From NCBI RefSeq assembly GCF_037911585.1, contig NZ_JBAJNS010000001.1, positions 1,735,001 through 1,799,000 of the forward strand: a stretch of 64,000 nucleotides of DNA, in the 5' to 3' direction. Below are positions 28,041 to 36,493 of the stretch, piece after piece. The stretch comes from Streptomyces sp. GSL17-111 (GTDB taxonomy: Bacteria > Actinomycetota > Actinomycetes > Streptomycetales > Streptomycetaceae). Both the position numbers and the translations under genes were made by a program. Position 1 is the stretch's first letter. Each line of letters opens with the position of its first letter. Below the pieces are notes generated by a model. It worked only from the letters and a program-made list of their open reading frames with translations. It made no database searches and had not been told where the DNA came from.

Positions 28041-28349
28041 TCAGTACATGACGGTCCTCGCGATGGCCCTGCGGGCACGCATCGAGGCACGTTCGGCCTT
28101 CCGCTGCATGCGCCGGGCGAGCACCAGCTGATACGCCAGTTGCTCGGCCTTGGCCTCGCTGCGGTACTGCTGTATTCGGGCCCTGCTCAAGGTTTCGGGC
28201 AGGAGTTGCATCTGACGGGTCCTGTTCTGTGGGGCGCCGGGCCGCTCGGCCCGGCCGCGCTCGTAGGCGGGGAAGATCGTGTCGTTCATCGGGTCCTGCT
28301 CCGCGGGTCCGTGGGCGGACGGACTGTCGATCGTGCCGGGGGCGTTCAT
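28041..28349 (-). CDS. Small basic-tailed protein coupled to wblC
   Basis: I do not recognise a named family. The 102-residue product has a polar N-terminus and a strongly basic, helical C-terminal half (RRMQRKAERASMRARR) that could bind nucleic acid or a ribosome. Its ATG overlaps the wblC stop codon as ATGA (28346-28349), a sign of translational coupling, so it should be made whenever WblC is. The frame in front of this ATG lies within wblC. Function is unknown. Confidence 0.65.
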   Translation of the reverse strand: MNAPGTIDSPSAHGPAEQDPMNDTIFPAYERGRAERPGAPQNRTRQMQLLPETLSRARIQQYRSEAKAEQLAYQLVLARRMQRKAERASMRARRAIARTVMY

Positions 28350-28699
28350 GCCGCGACCGGGTTCTTGCGAGGGCGGCCACGCGGCCGCTTGCGGGGCACC
28401 ACGACGCCCTGGACGAAGAGCTCGCCGCCCCAGACGCCCCAGGGCTCGCGCCGGTCCTTCGCCCCGGCGAGGCAGGCCTCGCGCAGCGGGCACGTCTGGC
28501 AGAGGGACTTGGCGTACTCGACGTCGGCGGGGGCCTCGGCGAAGAAGACCTCGGGGTCGTAGCTCCGGCAGGGAACGGCCACGCCGAGCCGGTCGATGGC
28601 GTCGTCCAGCTCGGTGAGCGTGGGGAAGGCGGTCAAGGGGTCCTCCGTGGGATCAGGCGGGTTCAGGTCGGTCTGCGGTGACGGGGTGTGCGTCTGCAC
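28346..28699 (-). CDS. wblC: WblC/WhiB7 transcriptional regulator
   Basis: An iron-sulfur WhiB-like activator, the conserved master regulator of intrinsic antibiotic and ribosome-stress resistance in actinobacteria (established for WhiB7/WblC). It has 117 residues. The four Fe-S cysteines are Cys44, Cys67, Cys70 and Cys76. The sigma-binding EPWGVWGGE turn is at 85-93. The C-terminal AT-hook RGRPRK (107-112) identifies it as the WblC type. The GTG at 28699 has GAGGAAG six bases upstream. A leader of over 500 nt with its own ORF, terminator and AT-rich promoter precedes it. It is translationally coupled to a downstream small gene. Conserved order with ABC1 and uvrD2 supports the name. Confidence 0.95.
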   Translation of the reverse strand: MQTHTPSPQTDLNPPDPTEDPLTAFPTLTELDDAIDRLGVAVPCRSYDPEVFFAEAPADVEYAKSLCQTCPLREACLAGAKDRREPWGVWGGELFVQGVVVPRKRPRGRPRKNPVAA

Positions 28700-28762
28700 T
28701 GGTGACTTCCTCGTCTGTCGTTGTCGGTCCGGCTGGTGACCGGGCTGCTTGGGCAAACAGAA

Positions 28763-28795
28763 GGGCCGCGGTACCCGATGTGGGTTCCGCGGCCC
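28763..28795 (-). terminator. Attenuator terminator in the wblC leader
   Basis: A 14-bp stem with one mismatch (28795-28782 with 28776-28763), a 5-base loop and a following T-containing stretch (TTCTGTTTG) form an intrinsic terminator 64 bases before the wblC GTG. It is in the right place to stop transcription unless leader translation changes the fold. A smaller stem, CCTGATC/GATCAGG (28825-28809), holds the stop codon of the upstream ORF. Confidence 0.8.
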
Positions 28796-28820
28796 TGGAA
28801 GGTGCCGACCTGATCGCCGA

Positions 28821-29114
28821 TCAGGCTGGATCTCTCCAGGGTTCAGGCCCACGGAAGGCCCACATCGTGTGGTGCTTGCTGTACTGCTGCTTCTGGCATG
28901 CGCCGGCATCCACGGCCGCTGCGGTAAAGGCGCAGGCCTTGGCCTGTGCCACCGCCACCACTGCGGACGCCCCGGCCGGTCGCTCGGCGCGCGTCCGGAC
29001 ACCGGACAGACCGGTGGCCGGGACTCCGGCGCCGAGGGAGCGGGTGGCAACGACCGAGTGAGCGGTCGTGAGGGCACGGGTGCTGCCGGGGGTGATGTCG
29101 ATGATTCCGTTCAC
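28821..29114 (-). CDS. Upstream ORF in the wblC leader (leader peptide)
   Basis: A 97-codon reading frame starting at GTG 29114 with an excellent AGGAGG eight bases upstream, and ending TGA at 28823-28821 within the 5' arm of a small hairpin and about 25 bases before the attenuator stem. The product (begins MNGIIDITPG, ends EPWRDPA) resembles no protein I know. Known whiB7/wblC genes are controlled by ribosome stalling on a leader ORF, so a regulatory rather than protein role is likely. The true leader frame could be shorter. Confidence 0.5.
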   Translation of the reverse strand: MNGIIDITPGSTRALTTAHSVVATRSLGAGVPATGLSGVRTRAERPAGASAVVAVAQAKACAFTAAAVDAGACQKQQYSKHHTMWAFRGPEPWRDPA

Positions 29115-29237
29115 TGGTCTCGCCTCCTCTCGGCGTCTCGGCCGGAAACCGGCCGGAGCCGGTCCCGAACATGTTCAGGGATAAGTACAGCATGGAGCGG
29201 CCGGAGCCGGAAAGCTTCCCGCCTCTCCACGTTCCGA

Positions 29238-29276
29238 AGGCTATGGGGCGCGTGGCGGCGCGCGCAAACTATTTTT
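29238..29276 (-). promoter_or_regulatory. wblC promoter with AT-rich upstream element
   Basis: On the minus strand the AT-rich AAAAATAG (29276-29269) lies one base before TTGCGC (-35, 29267-29262). An 18-base spacer and TAGCCT (-10, 29243-29238) follow. An AT patch touching the -35 is the mark of WhiB7/WblC-dependent promoters, read through the AT-hook, so autoactivation is likely. It predicts a leader of about 530 bases. Confidence 0.6.
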
Positions 29277-29330
29277 CCGGCGGGTTTCCGCCGGTCGGAG
29301 CGGGGACGTCGGAGCCACGGAGGGAAGCGG

Positions 29331-31562
29331 TTATTCCGCTTGTCCGGCAGGGCGTGCGGGGTCCCACTCCTCGCCCGCGCACAGCGCCAGCACCTCCGCC
29401 CCGAAGGACCGTGCCTTGCGGGCGGTCACCCCGGCAATGGAGCGCAGCTCCCCCTCGTCGTCCGGGACCCGCTCCGCGATGGCCATGAGGGTCTTGTCGG
29501 TGAAGACGCAGAAGTCGGGCTGGCCGATCCGCCCGGCCTGGGCGGAGCGCCACTCGCGCAGCCGCTCGTACAGCTCCTCGTCGAGGTCGGAGGGGCAGCC
29601 CTCGCACCGCATGAGCTTGACCTCCCCGGCGTCGGTCAGCGTGCGGCCGCACACCCGGCACCGCACCAGGGAGCGCCGCCGGGCGGGCCGCGCCCGCTCG
29701 CCGCCCCGCTCGGCGCCGGCGCCGGGGTCGCCCGCCACCGACCCGGTGCCGCCCGAGGCGGGCGACCCCGGCGCCCCGGAACCGGACCCCGAGCCGGAGC
29801 CGGGCCGCAGGCCGTCGAGGAACCGGCTGGGACGCCGACCGGGACGGCCGCCCGGCGTACGGGACAGCGACCACGACAGCCGCAGGTGCTGCCGGGCGCG
29901 CGTCACGCCGACGTACAGCAGGCGCCGCTCCTCCTCGATCTGTTCGGGGGTGCGGGCGTAGCTGATCGGCAGGACGCCGTCGCACAGCCCCACCAGGAAG
30001 ACGGCGTCCCACTCCAGGCCCTTCGCCGCGTGGAGCGAGGCGAGCGTGACCCCCTCGACCGTCGGGGCGTGCTGGGCTCCGGCCCGCTGGGCCAGTTCGG
30101 CCACGAAGTCGGCCACGGTGGCCTCGGGCCGGGCCCGTTCGACGTCCTCGGCCAGGCGGACGAGGGCCGCCAGCGACTCCCAGCGGTCGCGCACCGCTCC
30201 TGAACCGGCCGGGGGCTGCGGCGGCCAGCCCCTCCCCCGGAGCACCGCGCGCACCCGTGCGGCCAACCCGCGCACCCCCGCGAGCAGCGGATCGTTGTCG
30301 CCCGCACGTGCCGCACCGCGCAGGGCGATACCGGCCTCCCGGATCTCGGGCCGCTCGAAGAAGCGCTCGGCCCCCCGCAGCTGACACGGGACGCCGGCGT
30401 CGGCGAGGGCCTGCTCGTACACCTCGGACTGGGCGTTGATCCGGTACAGGACGGCGATCCCGCTCGGGGGTACGCCCGTGTCGATGAGCTGCCTCACCCG
30501 CCGGGCGGTGTCCTCCGCCTCGGCCGGCTCGTCCGCGAACTCGGTGTAGCCGGGCTCCGGCCCGGGGTCGCGCTGGGAGCGCAGTGCGAGGCGGTGCCGG
30601 GCGGCGCGGCCGGAGGCCTGGGACAACAGGCCGTTCGCCAGGTGCACGACCTGCGGGGTGGAGCGGTAGTCACGCACGAGGCGCACGACGGTGGCCGCCG
30701 GGTGCCGGGCCCGGAAGTCCAGCAGGTGGTCCGGGGTCGCCCCGGTGAAGGAGTAGATCGTCTGCGAGGCGTCCCCGACGACGCACAGGGAGTCCCGCTC
30801 CCCGAGCCACAGCTCCAGGAGCCGCTGCTGGAGGGGGCTGACGTCCTGGTACTCGTCCACCACGAAGTGCTGGTACTGGCTGCGGACCTGCTCCGCGATG
30901 TCCTGCCGGTCCTGGAGGATGCCGACGGTCAGCAGCAGGACGTCCTCGAAATCGATGAGGCCCCGCTCGCGCTTGAGCTCCTCGTACGCGGTGAAGACCC
31001 GGGCCGTCTCCCCGGCGTCCCGGGGGACGAGCCGCCCGGCGCGGGCGGCGGCGCCCGGGTAGTCCTCCGGGACGGTCCGGGTGACCTTCGCCCACTCGAT
31101 CTCGCCCGTCACGTCCCGCAGCTCCGTGCGGTCCAGGCGCAGGCGGCTGCGGGTGGCCGCCTCACCGACGAGCGCCGCCTTGCGGTCCAGCAGCTGGGGC
31201 AGCTCGCCCCCGACGGCGCGGGGCCAGAAGTACTGGAGCTGGCGCAGGGCGGCGGAGTGGAAGGTGCGGGCCTGGACCCCTTCGGCCCCGAGCTGGCGGA
31301 GCCGGCCCCGCATCTCTCCGGCCGCCCGGTTGGTGAACGTCACCGCGAGGACGCCGGCGGGGGGCAGCACACCGGTGCGGACGCCGTAGGCGATGCGGTG
31401 CGTGATGGCCCGCGTCTTCCCCGTCCCGGCGCCGGCCAGGACGCACACGGGCCCGTGCAGGGCCGTGGCGACCGCGCGCTGCTCCGGGTCGAGCCCGTCG
31501 AGCACCGCGTCGGCCGTCTCCGGTACCCGGGGGAAGGCGGAGGCGCGCGTCGCTGCTGTCAC
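29331..31562 (-). CDS. uvrD2: ATP-dependent DNA helicase UvrD2
   Basis: A superfamily 1A 3'-5' DNA helicase of 743 residues. Walker A AGAGTGKT is at 43-50; LLTVG and the VVDEYQDVS motif II, GDASQTIYSF (motif III) and a VTLASLHAAKGLEWD motif V follow, and VGVTRARQHLRLS is motif VI. The C-terminal part has a Ser/Gly-rich linker, a four-cysteine pair (CRVC, CEGC) and an HRDC domain (about 665-735), which distinguish UvrD2 from UvrD1. It functions in DNA repair and replication. The start GTG at 31562 fits. It follows mrx on the same strand and is probably in the same SigR-type transcript. Confidence 0.93.
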   Translation of the reverse strand: MTAATRASAFPRVPETADAVLDGLDPEQRAVATALHGPVCVLAGAGTGKTRAITHRIAYGVRTGVLPPAGVLAVTFTNRAAGEMRGRLRQLGAEGVQARTFHSAALRQLQYFWPRAVGGELPQLLDRKAALVGEAATRSRLRLDRTELRDVTGEIEWAKVTRTVPEDYPGAAARAGRLVPRDAGETARVFTAYEELKRERGLIDFEDVLLLTVGILQDRQDIAEQVRSQYQHFVVDEYQDVSPLQQRLLELWLGERDSLCVVGDASQTIYSFTGATPDHLLDFRARHPAATVVRLVRDYRSTPQVVHLANGLLSQASGRAARHRLALRSQRDPGPEPGYTEFADEPAEAEDTARRVRQLIDTGVPPSGIAVLYRINAQSEVYEQALADAGVPCQLRGAERFFERPEIREAGIALRGAARAGDNDPLLAGVRGLAARVRAVLRGRGWPPQPPAGSGAVRDRWESLAALVRLAEDVERARPEATVADFVAELAQRAGAQHAPTVEGVTLASLHAAKGLEWDAVFLVGLCDGVLPISYARTPEQIEEERRLLYVGVTRARQHLRLSWSLSRTPGGRPGRRPSRFLDGLRPGSGSGSGSGAPGSPASGGTGSVAGDPGAGAERGGERARPARRRSLVRCRVCGRTLTDAGEVKLMRCEGCPSDLDEELYERLREWRSAQAGRIGQPDFCVFTDKTLMAIAERVPDDEGELRSIAGVTARKARSFGAEVLALCAGEEWDPARPAGQAE

Positions 31563-31687
31563 CCCGCCATGCTGCCAGGTCCGCCCGGCGGCCCGCTCCG
31601 GCCGTCCACAGCCGGGGCCGGTTCGTCATACCGCCCCCGGCTGTGGACGGCCGAAGCCCGGGCCACGTCGAACGGCGGGGCGCCGCC

Positions 31688-31930
31688 TCAGACGCCGACC
31701 TTCTCCTTGATCTGCGCCAGGGAGGGGTTGGTCAGCGTGGAGCCGTCGGCGAAGAGCAGGGTCGGCACCGTCTGGTTGCCGCCGTTGGCCTTCTCGACGA
31801 ACGCGGCGGACTCCGGGTCGAGCTCGATGTTGACCTCGGTGTAGGGGATGCCCTCGCGGTCCATCTGGCCCTTCAGTCGGCGGCAGTAGCCGCACCAGGT
31901 GGTGCTGTACATCGTCACGGATCCCTGCAT
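31688..31930 (-). CDS. mrx: Mycoredoxin (mycothiol-dependent glutaredoxin-like)
   Basis: An 80-residue glutaredoxin-like reductase that removes mycothiol from proteins. The active site CGYC is Cys13-X2-Cys16 (STTWCGYCRRLK) and the cis-Pro is in NQTVPTLLF. Length and motif match mycoredoxin-1. ATG at 31930 follows AAGGAG at about nine bases; the longer in-frame ATG at 31966 lies on the predicted transcription start. An exact GGAAT-N18-GTT promoter precedes it, so SigR, the thiol-stress sigma factor, should control it. uvrD2 lies downstream on the same strand. Confidence 0.93.
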   Translation of the reverse strand: MQGSVTMYSTTWCGYCRRLKGQMDREGIPYTEVNIELDPESAAFVEKANGGNQTVPTLLFADGSTLTNPSLAQIKEKVGV

Positions 31931-31973
31931 GGGGCTGGTGCTCCTTCGCGTCGTGTGGGCTGGCACAGGGGGG

Positions 31974-31999
31974 AACGCGGCACGGGCCGCGAGGATTCC
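31974..31999 (-). promoter_or_regulatory. SigR-type promoter GGAAT-N18-GTT upstream of mrx
   Basis: On the minus strand GGAAT (31999-31995) and GTT (31976-31974) are separated by exactly 18 bases, the SigR/SigH-type consensus for thiol oxidative stress. It lies about 45 bases before the mrx ATG. This fits the role of mycoredoxin and would also drive uvrD2. Confidence 0.75.
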
Positions 32000-32040
32000 C
32001 GGCCGCCCGGCCCCGGGTCCGCGTGCGGGCGGCGGTGCGG

Positions 32041-32985
32041 TCAGCCGCGCGGCGGAACGGGCAGCGGGCCACCGTACCAGCGCTCGACCAGCCGGGCGGC
32101 GATGGAGATGCCGGTGATCGGCAACACCTCGCCCGCCCGGATCGCCGCGCCCAGCTCCTCGCGGGAGAACCAGCGGGCCTCCTCGATCTCGTCCCCGTCA
32201 ACGGTGATGTCGGGGGACACGGCACGGGCCATGAAGCCGAGCATGAGGGTGGTGGGGAACGGCCACGGCTGACTGCCGACGTACTCGACGCTGCCGACGG
32301 TGACGCCCGCCTCCTCGGCCGTCTCCCTGATCACCGCGTTCTCCAGGGACTCGCCCGGCTCGACGAACCCGGCGAGGGTCGAGAAGCGCCCTTCGGGCCA
32401 GTGCACCTGGCGGCCGAGCAGGGCACGGTCGCGGTCGTCGGTGACGAGCATGATCACCGCCGGGTCCGTACGCGGGTAGTGCTCGGCGCCGCAGGCCGGG
32501 CAGCGGCGGATGTGGCCGGCGGCCGCGATGACGGTGCGCTCGCCGCAGCGGGAGCAGAAGCGGTGGAGGCGCTGCCAGTTCTCCAGTGCGACGGCGTGGA
32601 CGAGCAGCGCGGTGTCCCGCTCCGCGAGGAGGGCGCCCGCCTCCCGCAGCCCGGCGGGGCGGGCGAGGTCGTCCATGCGGCCGGGGAGCGCGTCCTTCTG
32701 GAGGGCGAAGTAGCGCACGCCGTCGGTGTCCGTGCCCAGGAAGTAGCGGTGGGACTCGGTGATCGGCGCGTCGAAGGACGCCATCGTGACCAGCTCGGTG
32801 CCGCCGTCGTCGGTGTCGACGACGAGGGCCTGTCCGCCGGAGACGACGAAACAGCGGGTGGTCGGATGGCTCCATGCGGCGGCCAGCCACGCCTCGTCCA
32901 GCCGGTACCCGGCGCTGCGGTCGATGCCGCCGCTGGAGGCGAACGAGATCGGGCGCGCGGGGTGCTGCTCGGTGCTGGTCGTCAC
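32041..32985 (-). CDS. nudC: NADH pyrophosphatase / RNA deNADding enzyme NudC
   Basis: Hydrolyses NAD(H) and, in bacteria studied, NAD caps of RNA. The 314 residues show the zinc ribbon Cys144-X2-Cys147 and Cys162-X2-Cys165, the Nudix box at 206-228 (GFVEPGESLENAVIRETAEE) and the diagnostic SQPWPFP motif at 238-244. The GTG at 32985 has GAGGAG about ten bases upstream; the longer open frame upstream belongs to adnB's complementary reading and is not used. Next gene on the same strand is mrx; adnB ends 55 bases upstream. Confidence 0.95.
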   Translation of the reverse strand: MTTSTEQHPARPISFASSGGIDRSAGYRLDEAWLAAAWSHPTTRCFVVSGGQALVVDTDDGGTELVTMASFDAPITESHRYFLGTDTDGVRYFALQKDALPGRMDDLARPAGLREAGALLAERDTALLVHAVALENWQRLHRFCSRCGERTVIAAAGHIRRCPACGAEHYPRTDPAVIMLVTDDRDRALLGRQVHWPEGRFSTLAGFVEPGESLENAVIRETAEEAGVTVGSVEYVGSQPWPFPTTLMLGFMARAVSPDITVDGDEIEEARWFSREELGAAIRAGEVLPITGISIAARLVERWYGGPLPVPPRG

Positions 32986-33040
32986 GGCGGTTCGCTGCTC
33001 CTCGTCGACGTGCTCGGGCGGGCGGGGCTGCCCGCCGAGC

Positions 33041-36000
33041 CTATCGGTGCCGTTCGGGTGGGTGTGTCGCGGTTCCACCGCCCGGACCGGTGGACGGGTG
33101 CGCTGGGTGAACACGCGCTGACGTGTGGTCGGCGGGCTGTTCGCCGTGCAGGAGCAGCCGCTCCAGCTCCGCCCGGCCGGGGAGTGCGTCGGGCCGGACG
33201 ATCCGTCCGCTGCGGACGTGCAGGAACGCGGCTCGCACGGCTTCGGGCTCCAGCCCGTGCTCCTCGGCCCAGGCGAGCCGGTAGAGGGCGAGCTGGAGCG
33301 GGTCCGCGTGCCGGCCGCGGCCGGTCTTCCAGTCGACGATCTCGAACCCGGCCGCGTCCCGGTAGACGGCGTCGATGCGGCCGCGCACGATCCGGCCCGC
33401 CAGTTCCAGCTGGAAGGGGGCCTCGACGCGGTACGGGGTGCGCTCGGCATAGGGGGTGCGGGCGAAGGCGTCCTTGAGCGCGTCCAGGTCCCGCTCGTCG
33501 GCGAGCTCGGCCGCCGCCGGGTACACCTCGTCGTCCTCGGCGCCCGGCAGTTCGTCGGGGCCGAGCATCGGCAGGGCCAGTTCCTCGTACCGGGACTCGA
33601 CCCAGGCGTGGAAGCGGGTGCCCCGGCGGGCGGCGGCGGGGCGGGGCGGGCGCGGCATCGGGCGCACCAGGTCGCGTGCGTACTGCTCCGGGTCGGCGGC
33701 GAGCCGCAGCAGGTCGGAGGCGGTCAGGACGGCGGGCAGCGGTACCTCGCGGCGGGTGCGGCGGGTGCGGCGCAGCTCGCCGGCCAGGGCGGTCAGGTCG
33801 CGGTCCCAGGAGGCGGCCAGCCGGGCCTCCTCGGGGGTGAGGCCGGGGTCGGCCTCCGGTGCGCTCGCCTCGCCCGGACCGGTCGCCTCCTCCGGGGCGG
33901 ACGCCTGGGCGGGGATCACCGGCTCCGGCGCACCCAGGGCGGCGAGGTGGGCCTGCACGGCGTCGGCGGCCTCCCGGCGCCGCTTGAGGGCGGCCGGCTC
34001 CAGCGGCAGCGGCCAGGCGCGTTCCTGCCGGGGCCCGGCCAGGGCCGGGTTCTCCGTGCCCTCCGCCGGTTCGTCGGCCCAGACCTCCACCTCGCCGTGG
34101 GCGGGGTCGGCCTCGACGTGGGCCCGTACGGCGGTGAGGAACGGCGAGGGGCCGCGGGGCTTCTTCTGGCTGGGGCCCCACCAGTGCCCGGAGGCGAGGA
34201 GGAGGGTGCGCGGCCGGGTGAAGGTAACGTAGCCGAGCCGGAGCTCCTCGGTGGCCTGGTGCTCCTTGACGGCCGTGTCGTAGGCGCTGCGGTCCTTGGC
34301 CGTCCATCCGGCCAGCTCGGGGAGGGTGGCCGCGTCGCCGCGCAGGGGGTGCGGCAGCACCCGGGGCTGGGTGAGCCAGGAGTCCTGGCCGCGCTCGCTG
34401 GGGAACTGCCCGGCGACGAGTCCGGGGACGGCGACGACGTCCCACTCCAGGCCCTTCGACTTGTGCGCGGTGAGCACCTTGACCGTGTTCTCTCCTCCGG
34501 GGAGCGAGCTGTCCAGGCCCTTCTCGTACCGGACGGCGGTGCGCAGGAAGCCGAGGAAGGCGAGGAGGCTCGCCTCCCCGTCGAGCGAGGCGAAGCCCGC
34601 CGCGAGGTCGAGGAAGGTGCCCAGCGTCTCGCGGCGGCGGGCGGCGAGCGCCTCCGGGGAGGCGGCCAGCTCCACCTCGAGCCCGGTGACGGCGAGGACC
34701 CGGTGCAGGACGTCCATCAGCGGGTCGGCCAGCGCGCGGCGCAGCTCCCGGATCTCGGTGGCGAGCCGGGCGAAGCGGACCCGGGCGGCGGCGGAGAAGG
34801 GCAGGTCGTCCTCGTGCCCGCCCGGGTCCAGGAAGGTGTCGAGGGCGTCGGCCAGGGAGACGATCTCGGCCGGGTCGGTGCCCTCGACGGCGGCGGCGAG
34901 CCGGGCGTCGGCGTCGGCCTGGTCGCGGGGCGGGGGCCCCGCCAGGAGCCGGGCGCGACGGCCCAGCAGGGCGAGGTCGCGCGGACCGACGCGCCAGCGC
35001 GGGCCGGTGAGCAGCCGGACGAGGGCGGCGTTGGCCGTCGGGTCCTGGAGGACCTCGCAGGTGGCGACGAGGTCGGCGATCTCGGGCAGGTGCAGCAGCC
35101 CGGACAGCCCGACGACCTCGACGGGGAGGTCGCGGGCGACGAGGGCCGCGTGGATCTCGGCGAAGTCCGCAGCTCCTCGGCACAGCACCGCGATCTCGCC
35201 CGGCGGGGTGCCGCTGCGCACCTCGTGGGCGAGGGAGTCGGCCAGCCAGTCCAGCTCCCGGGCGTGCGTGTCCAGCAGGGCGCAGCGCACCCGCCCGGCC
35301 TGTTCGTCCCCGGGGGCCGGGCGCAGCGCCTCGACCCCGGCGTGCCGGGCGCGCAGCGGGGCGGCGAGGTCGTTGGCGAGGGCGAGCAGACGGCCGCCGC
35401 TGCGCCGGTTCTCGCTGAGGGCGTAGCGGGCGGCGGGGGCGTCGTCCGGCCCGGCGAAGTGGCGGGGGAAGTCGTCGAGGTTGGCCACGGACGCGCCGCG
35501 CCAGCCGTAGATGGCCTGGCACGGGTCGCCGACGGCGGTCACGGGGTGGCCGGTGCCGTTTCCGAAGAGGCCGGCGAGCAGGACGCGCTGGGCGACGGAG
35601 GTGTCCTGGTACTCGTCGAGCAGGACGACGGCGTACTGCTCACGCAGGAGCCGCCCGACCTCCGGGACGTCGCGGGCCAGCCGGGCGGCGAGCGCGATCT
35701 GGTCGCCGAAGTCGACGAGGTCCCGCTCCCGTTTGCGCGCCCGGTACTCCTCGACGAGGCCGAGCAGTTGGCGCCGTCCGTGGGCGGTTTCCGGCACCTT
35801 GCGCAGGGCGGCGTTGGTGAGCCGTACCGCATCGCTCTCCAGGTGCGCGGTGAGCTCGGTGTCGTAGGTGCGCAGGCGCTCCGGTTCGACGAGGTGCTCG
35901 GAGAGTTCGGAGTCGAGGGCGAGGAGGTCCTCGACGAGGGCGCTGAGGCTCTTGGTGAGCGCGTCGAACGGGCCGGGCGCGGAGCGCAGGACGGAGGCCG

Positions 36001-36433
36001 CGAGCTGGAAGCGGGTGGCGTCGGCCAGCAGGCGGACGGTGGGTTCGATGCCCAGGCGCAGCCCGTGTTCGGTCAGCAGGCGCCCGGCGAAGGCGTGGTA
36101 GGTCGAGATGTCCGGCTCGCCCGGTTCGTCGTCCGGGGTGGCCGGGTCGGTGTCGAGGACGCCGGCCGAGACGAGTGCCCGGCGCACCCGGTCGGCCAGC
36201 TCGCCGGCCGCCTTGTTGGTGAACGTCAGCCCCAGCACGCGGTCGGGCGCGACCTGGCCGGTGCCCACGAGCCATACGACGCGGGCGGCCATCACCGTCG
36301 TCTTCCCGGACCCGGCGCCCGCGACGACGACCTGGGGCGCCGGTGGGGCCGTGATGCAGGCCAGCTGCTCCCCGGTGAAGGGGATGCCGAGCAGCTCCCT
36401 GAGCTGTCCGGGGTCGCTGAGCCGTGCCGTCAT
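33041..36433 (-). CDS. adnB: AdnB, lead motor-nuclease of the AdnAB complex
   Basis: A UvrD-like helicase with a C-terminal RecB-type nuclease, 1130 residues, partner of AdnA in resecting double-strand breaks in actinobacteria. Walker A AGAGSGKTT is at 38-46; DEYQDTS, GDPCQAIYGWRG and VLTAHKSKGLEWD are further motor motifs. The nuclease part shows RIDAVYRD, IVDWKTG and QLALYRLAW near residues 1025-1070. Compared with AdnA no four-cysteine cluster is seen. The ATG at 36433 is seven bases after a TAGCGT box, so it may have its own leaderless promoter. A lipoprotein gene separates it from adnA. The name rests on gene order and domains. Confidence 0.88.
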   Translation of the reverse strand: MTARLSDPGQLRELLGIPFTGEQLACITAPPAPQVVVAGAGSGKTTVMAARVVWLVGTGQVAPDRVLGLTFTNKAAGELADRVRRALVSAGVLDTDPATPDDEPGEPDISTYHAFAGRLLTEHGLRLGIEPTVRLLADATRFQLAASVLRSAPGPFDALTKSLSALVEDLLALDSELSEHLVEPERLRTYDTELTAHLESDAVRLTNAALRKVPETAHGRRQLLGLVEEYRARKRERDLVDFGDQIALAARLARDVPEVGRLLREQYAVVLLDEYQDTSVAQRVLLAGLFGNGTGHPVTAVGDPCQAIYGWRGASVANLDDFPRHFAGPDDAPAARYALSENRRSGGRLLALANDLAAPLRARHAGVEALRPAPGDEQAGRVRCALLDTHARELDWLADSLAHEVRSGTPPGEIAVLCRGAADFAEIHAALVARDLPVEVVGLSGLLHLPEIADLVATCEVLQDPTANAALVRLLTGPRWRVGPRDLALLGRRARLLAGPPPRDQADADARLAAAVEGTDPAEIVSLADALDTFLDPGGHEDDLPFSAAARVRFARLATEIRELRRALADPLMDVLHRVLAVTGLEVELAASPEALAARRRETLGTFLDLAAGFASLDGEASLLAFLGFLRTAVRYEKGLDSSLPGGENTVKVLTAHKSKGLEWDVVAVPGLVAGQFPSERGQDSWLTQPRVLPHPLRGDAATLPELAGWTAKDRSAYDTAVKEHQATEELRLGYVTFTRPRTLLLASGHWWGPSQKKPRGPSPFLTAVRAHVEADPAHGEVEVWADEPAEGTENPALAGPRQERAWPLPLEPAALKRRREAADAVQAHLAALGAPEPVIPAQASAPEEATGPGEASAPEADPGLTPEEARLAASWDRDLTALAGELRRTRRTRREVPLPAVLTASDLLRLAADPEQYARDLVRPMPRPPRPAAARRGTRFHAWVESRYEELALPMLGPDELPGAEDDEVYPAAAELADERDLDALKDAFARTPYAERTPYRVEAPFQLELAGRIVRGRIDAVYRDAAGFEIVDWKTGRGRHADPLQLALYRLAWAEEHGLEPEAVRAAFLHVRSGRIVRPDALPGRAELERLLLHGEQPADHTSARVHPAHPSTGPGGGTATHPPERHR

Positions 36434-36493
36434 CCCCCCGACGCTAGCGGGCCCCTCCGACAGCGGAGGAGCCCGGTCACGGGAGCGGCCCTC

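Noticed and set aside
28749..30203. Plus-strand frames over the wblC leader and uvrD2
   Set aside because: Antisense to the leader and the helicase; composition is typical of shadow frames.
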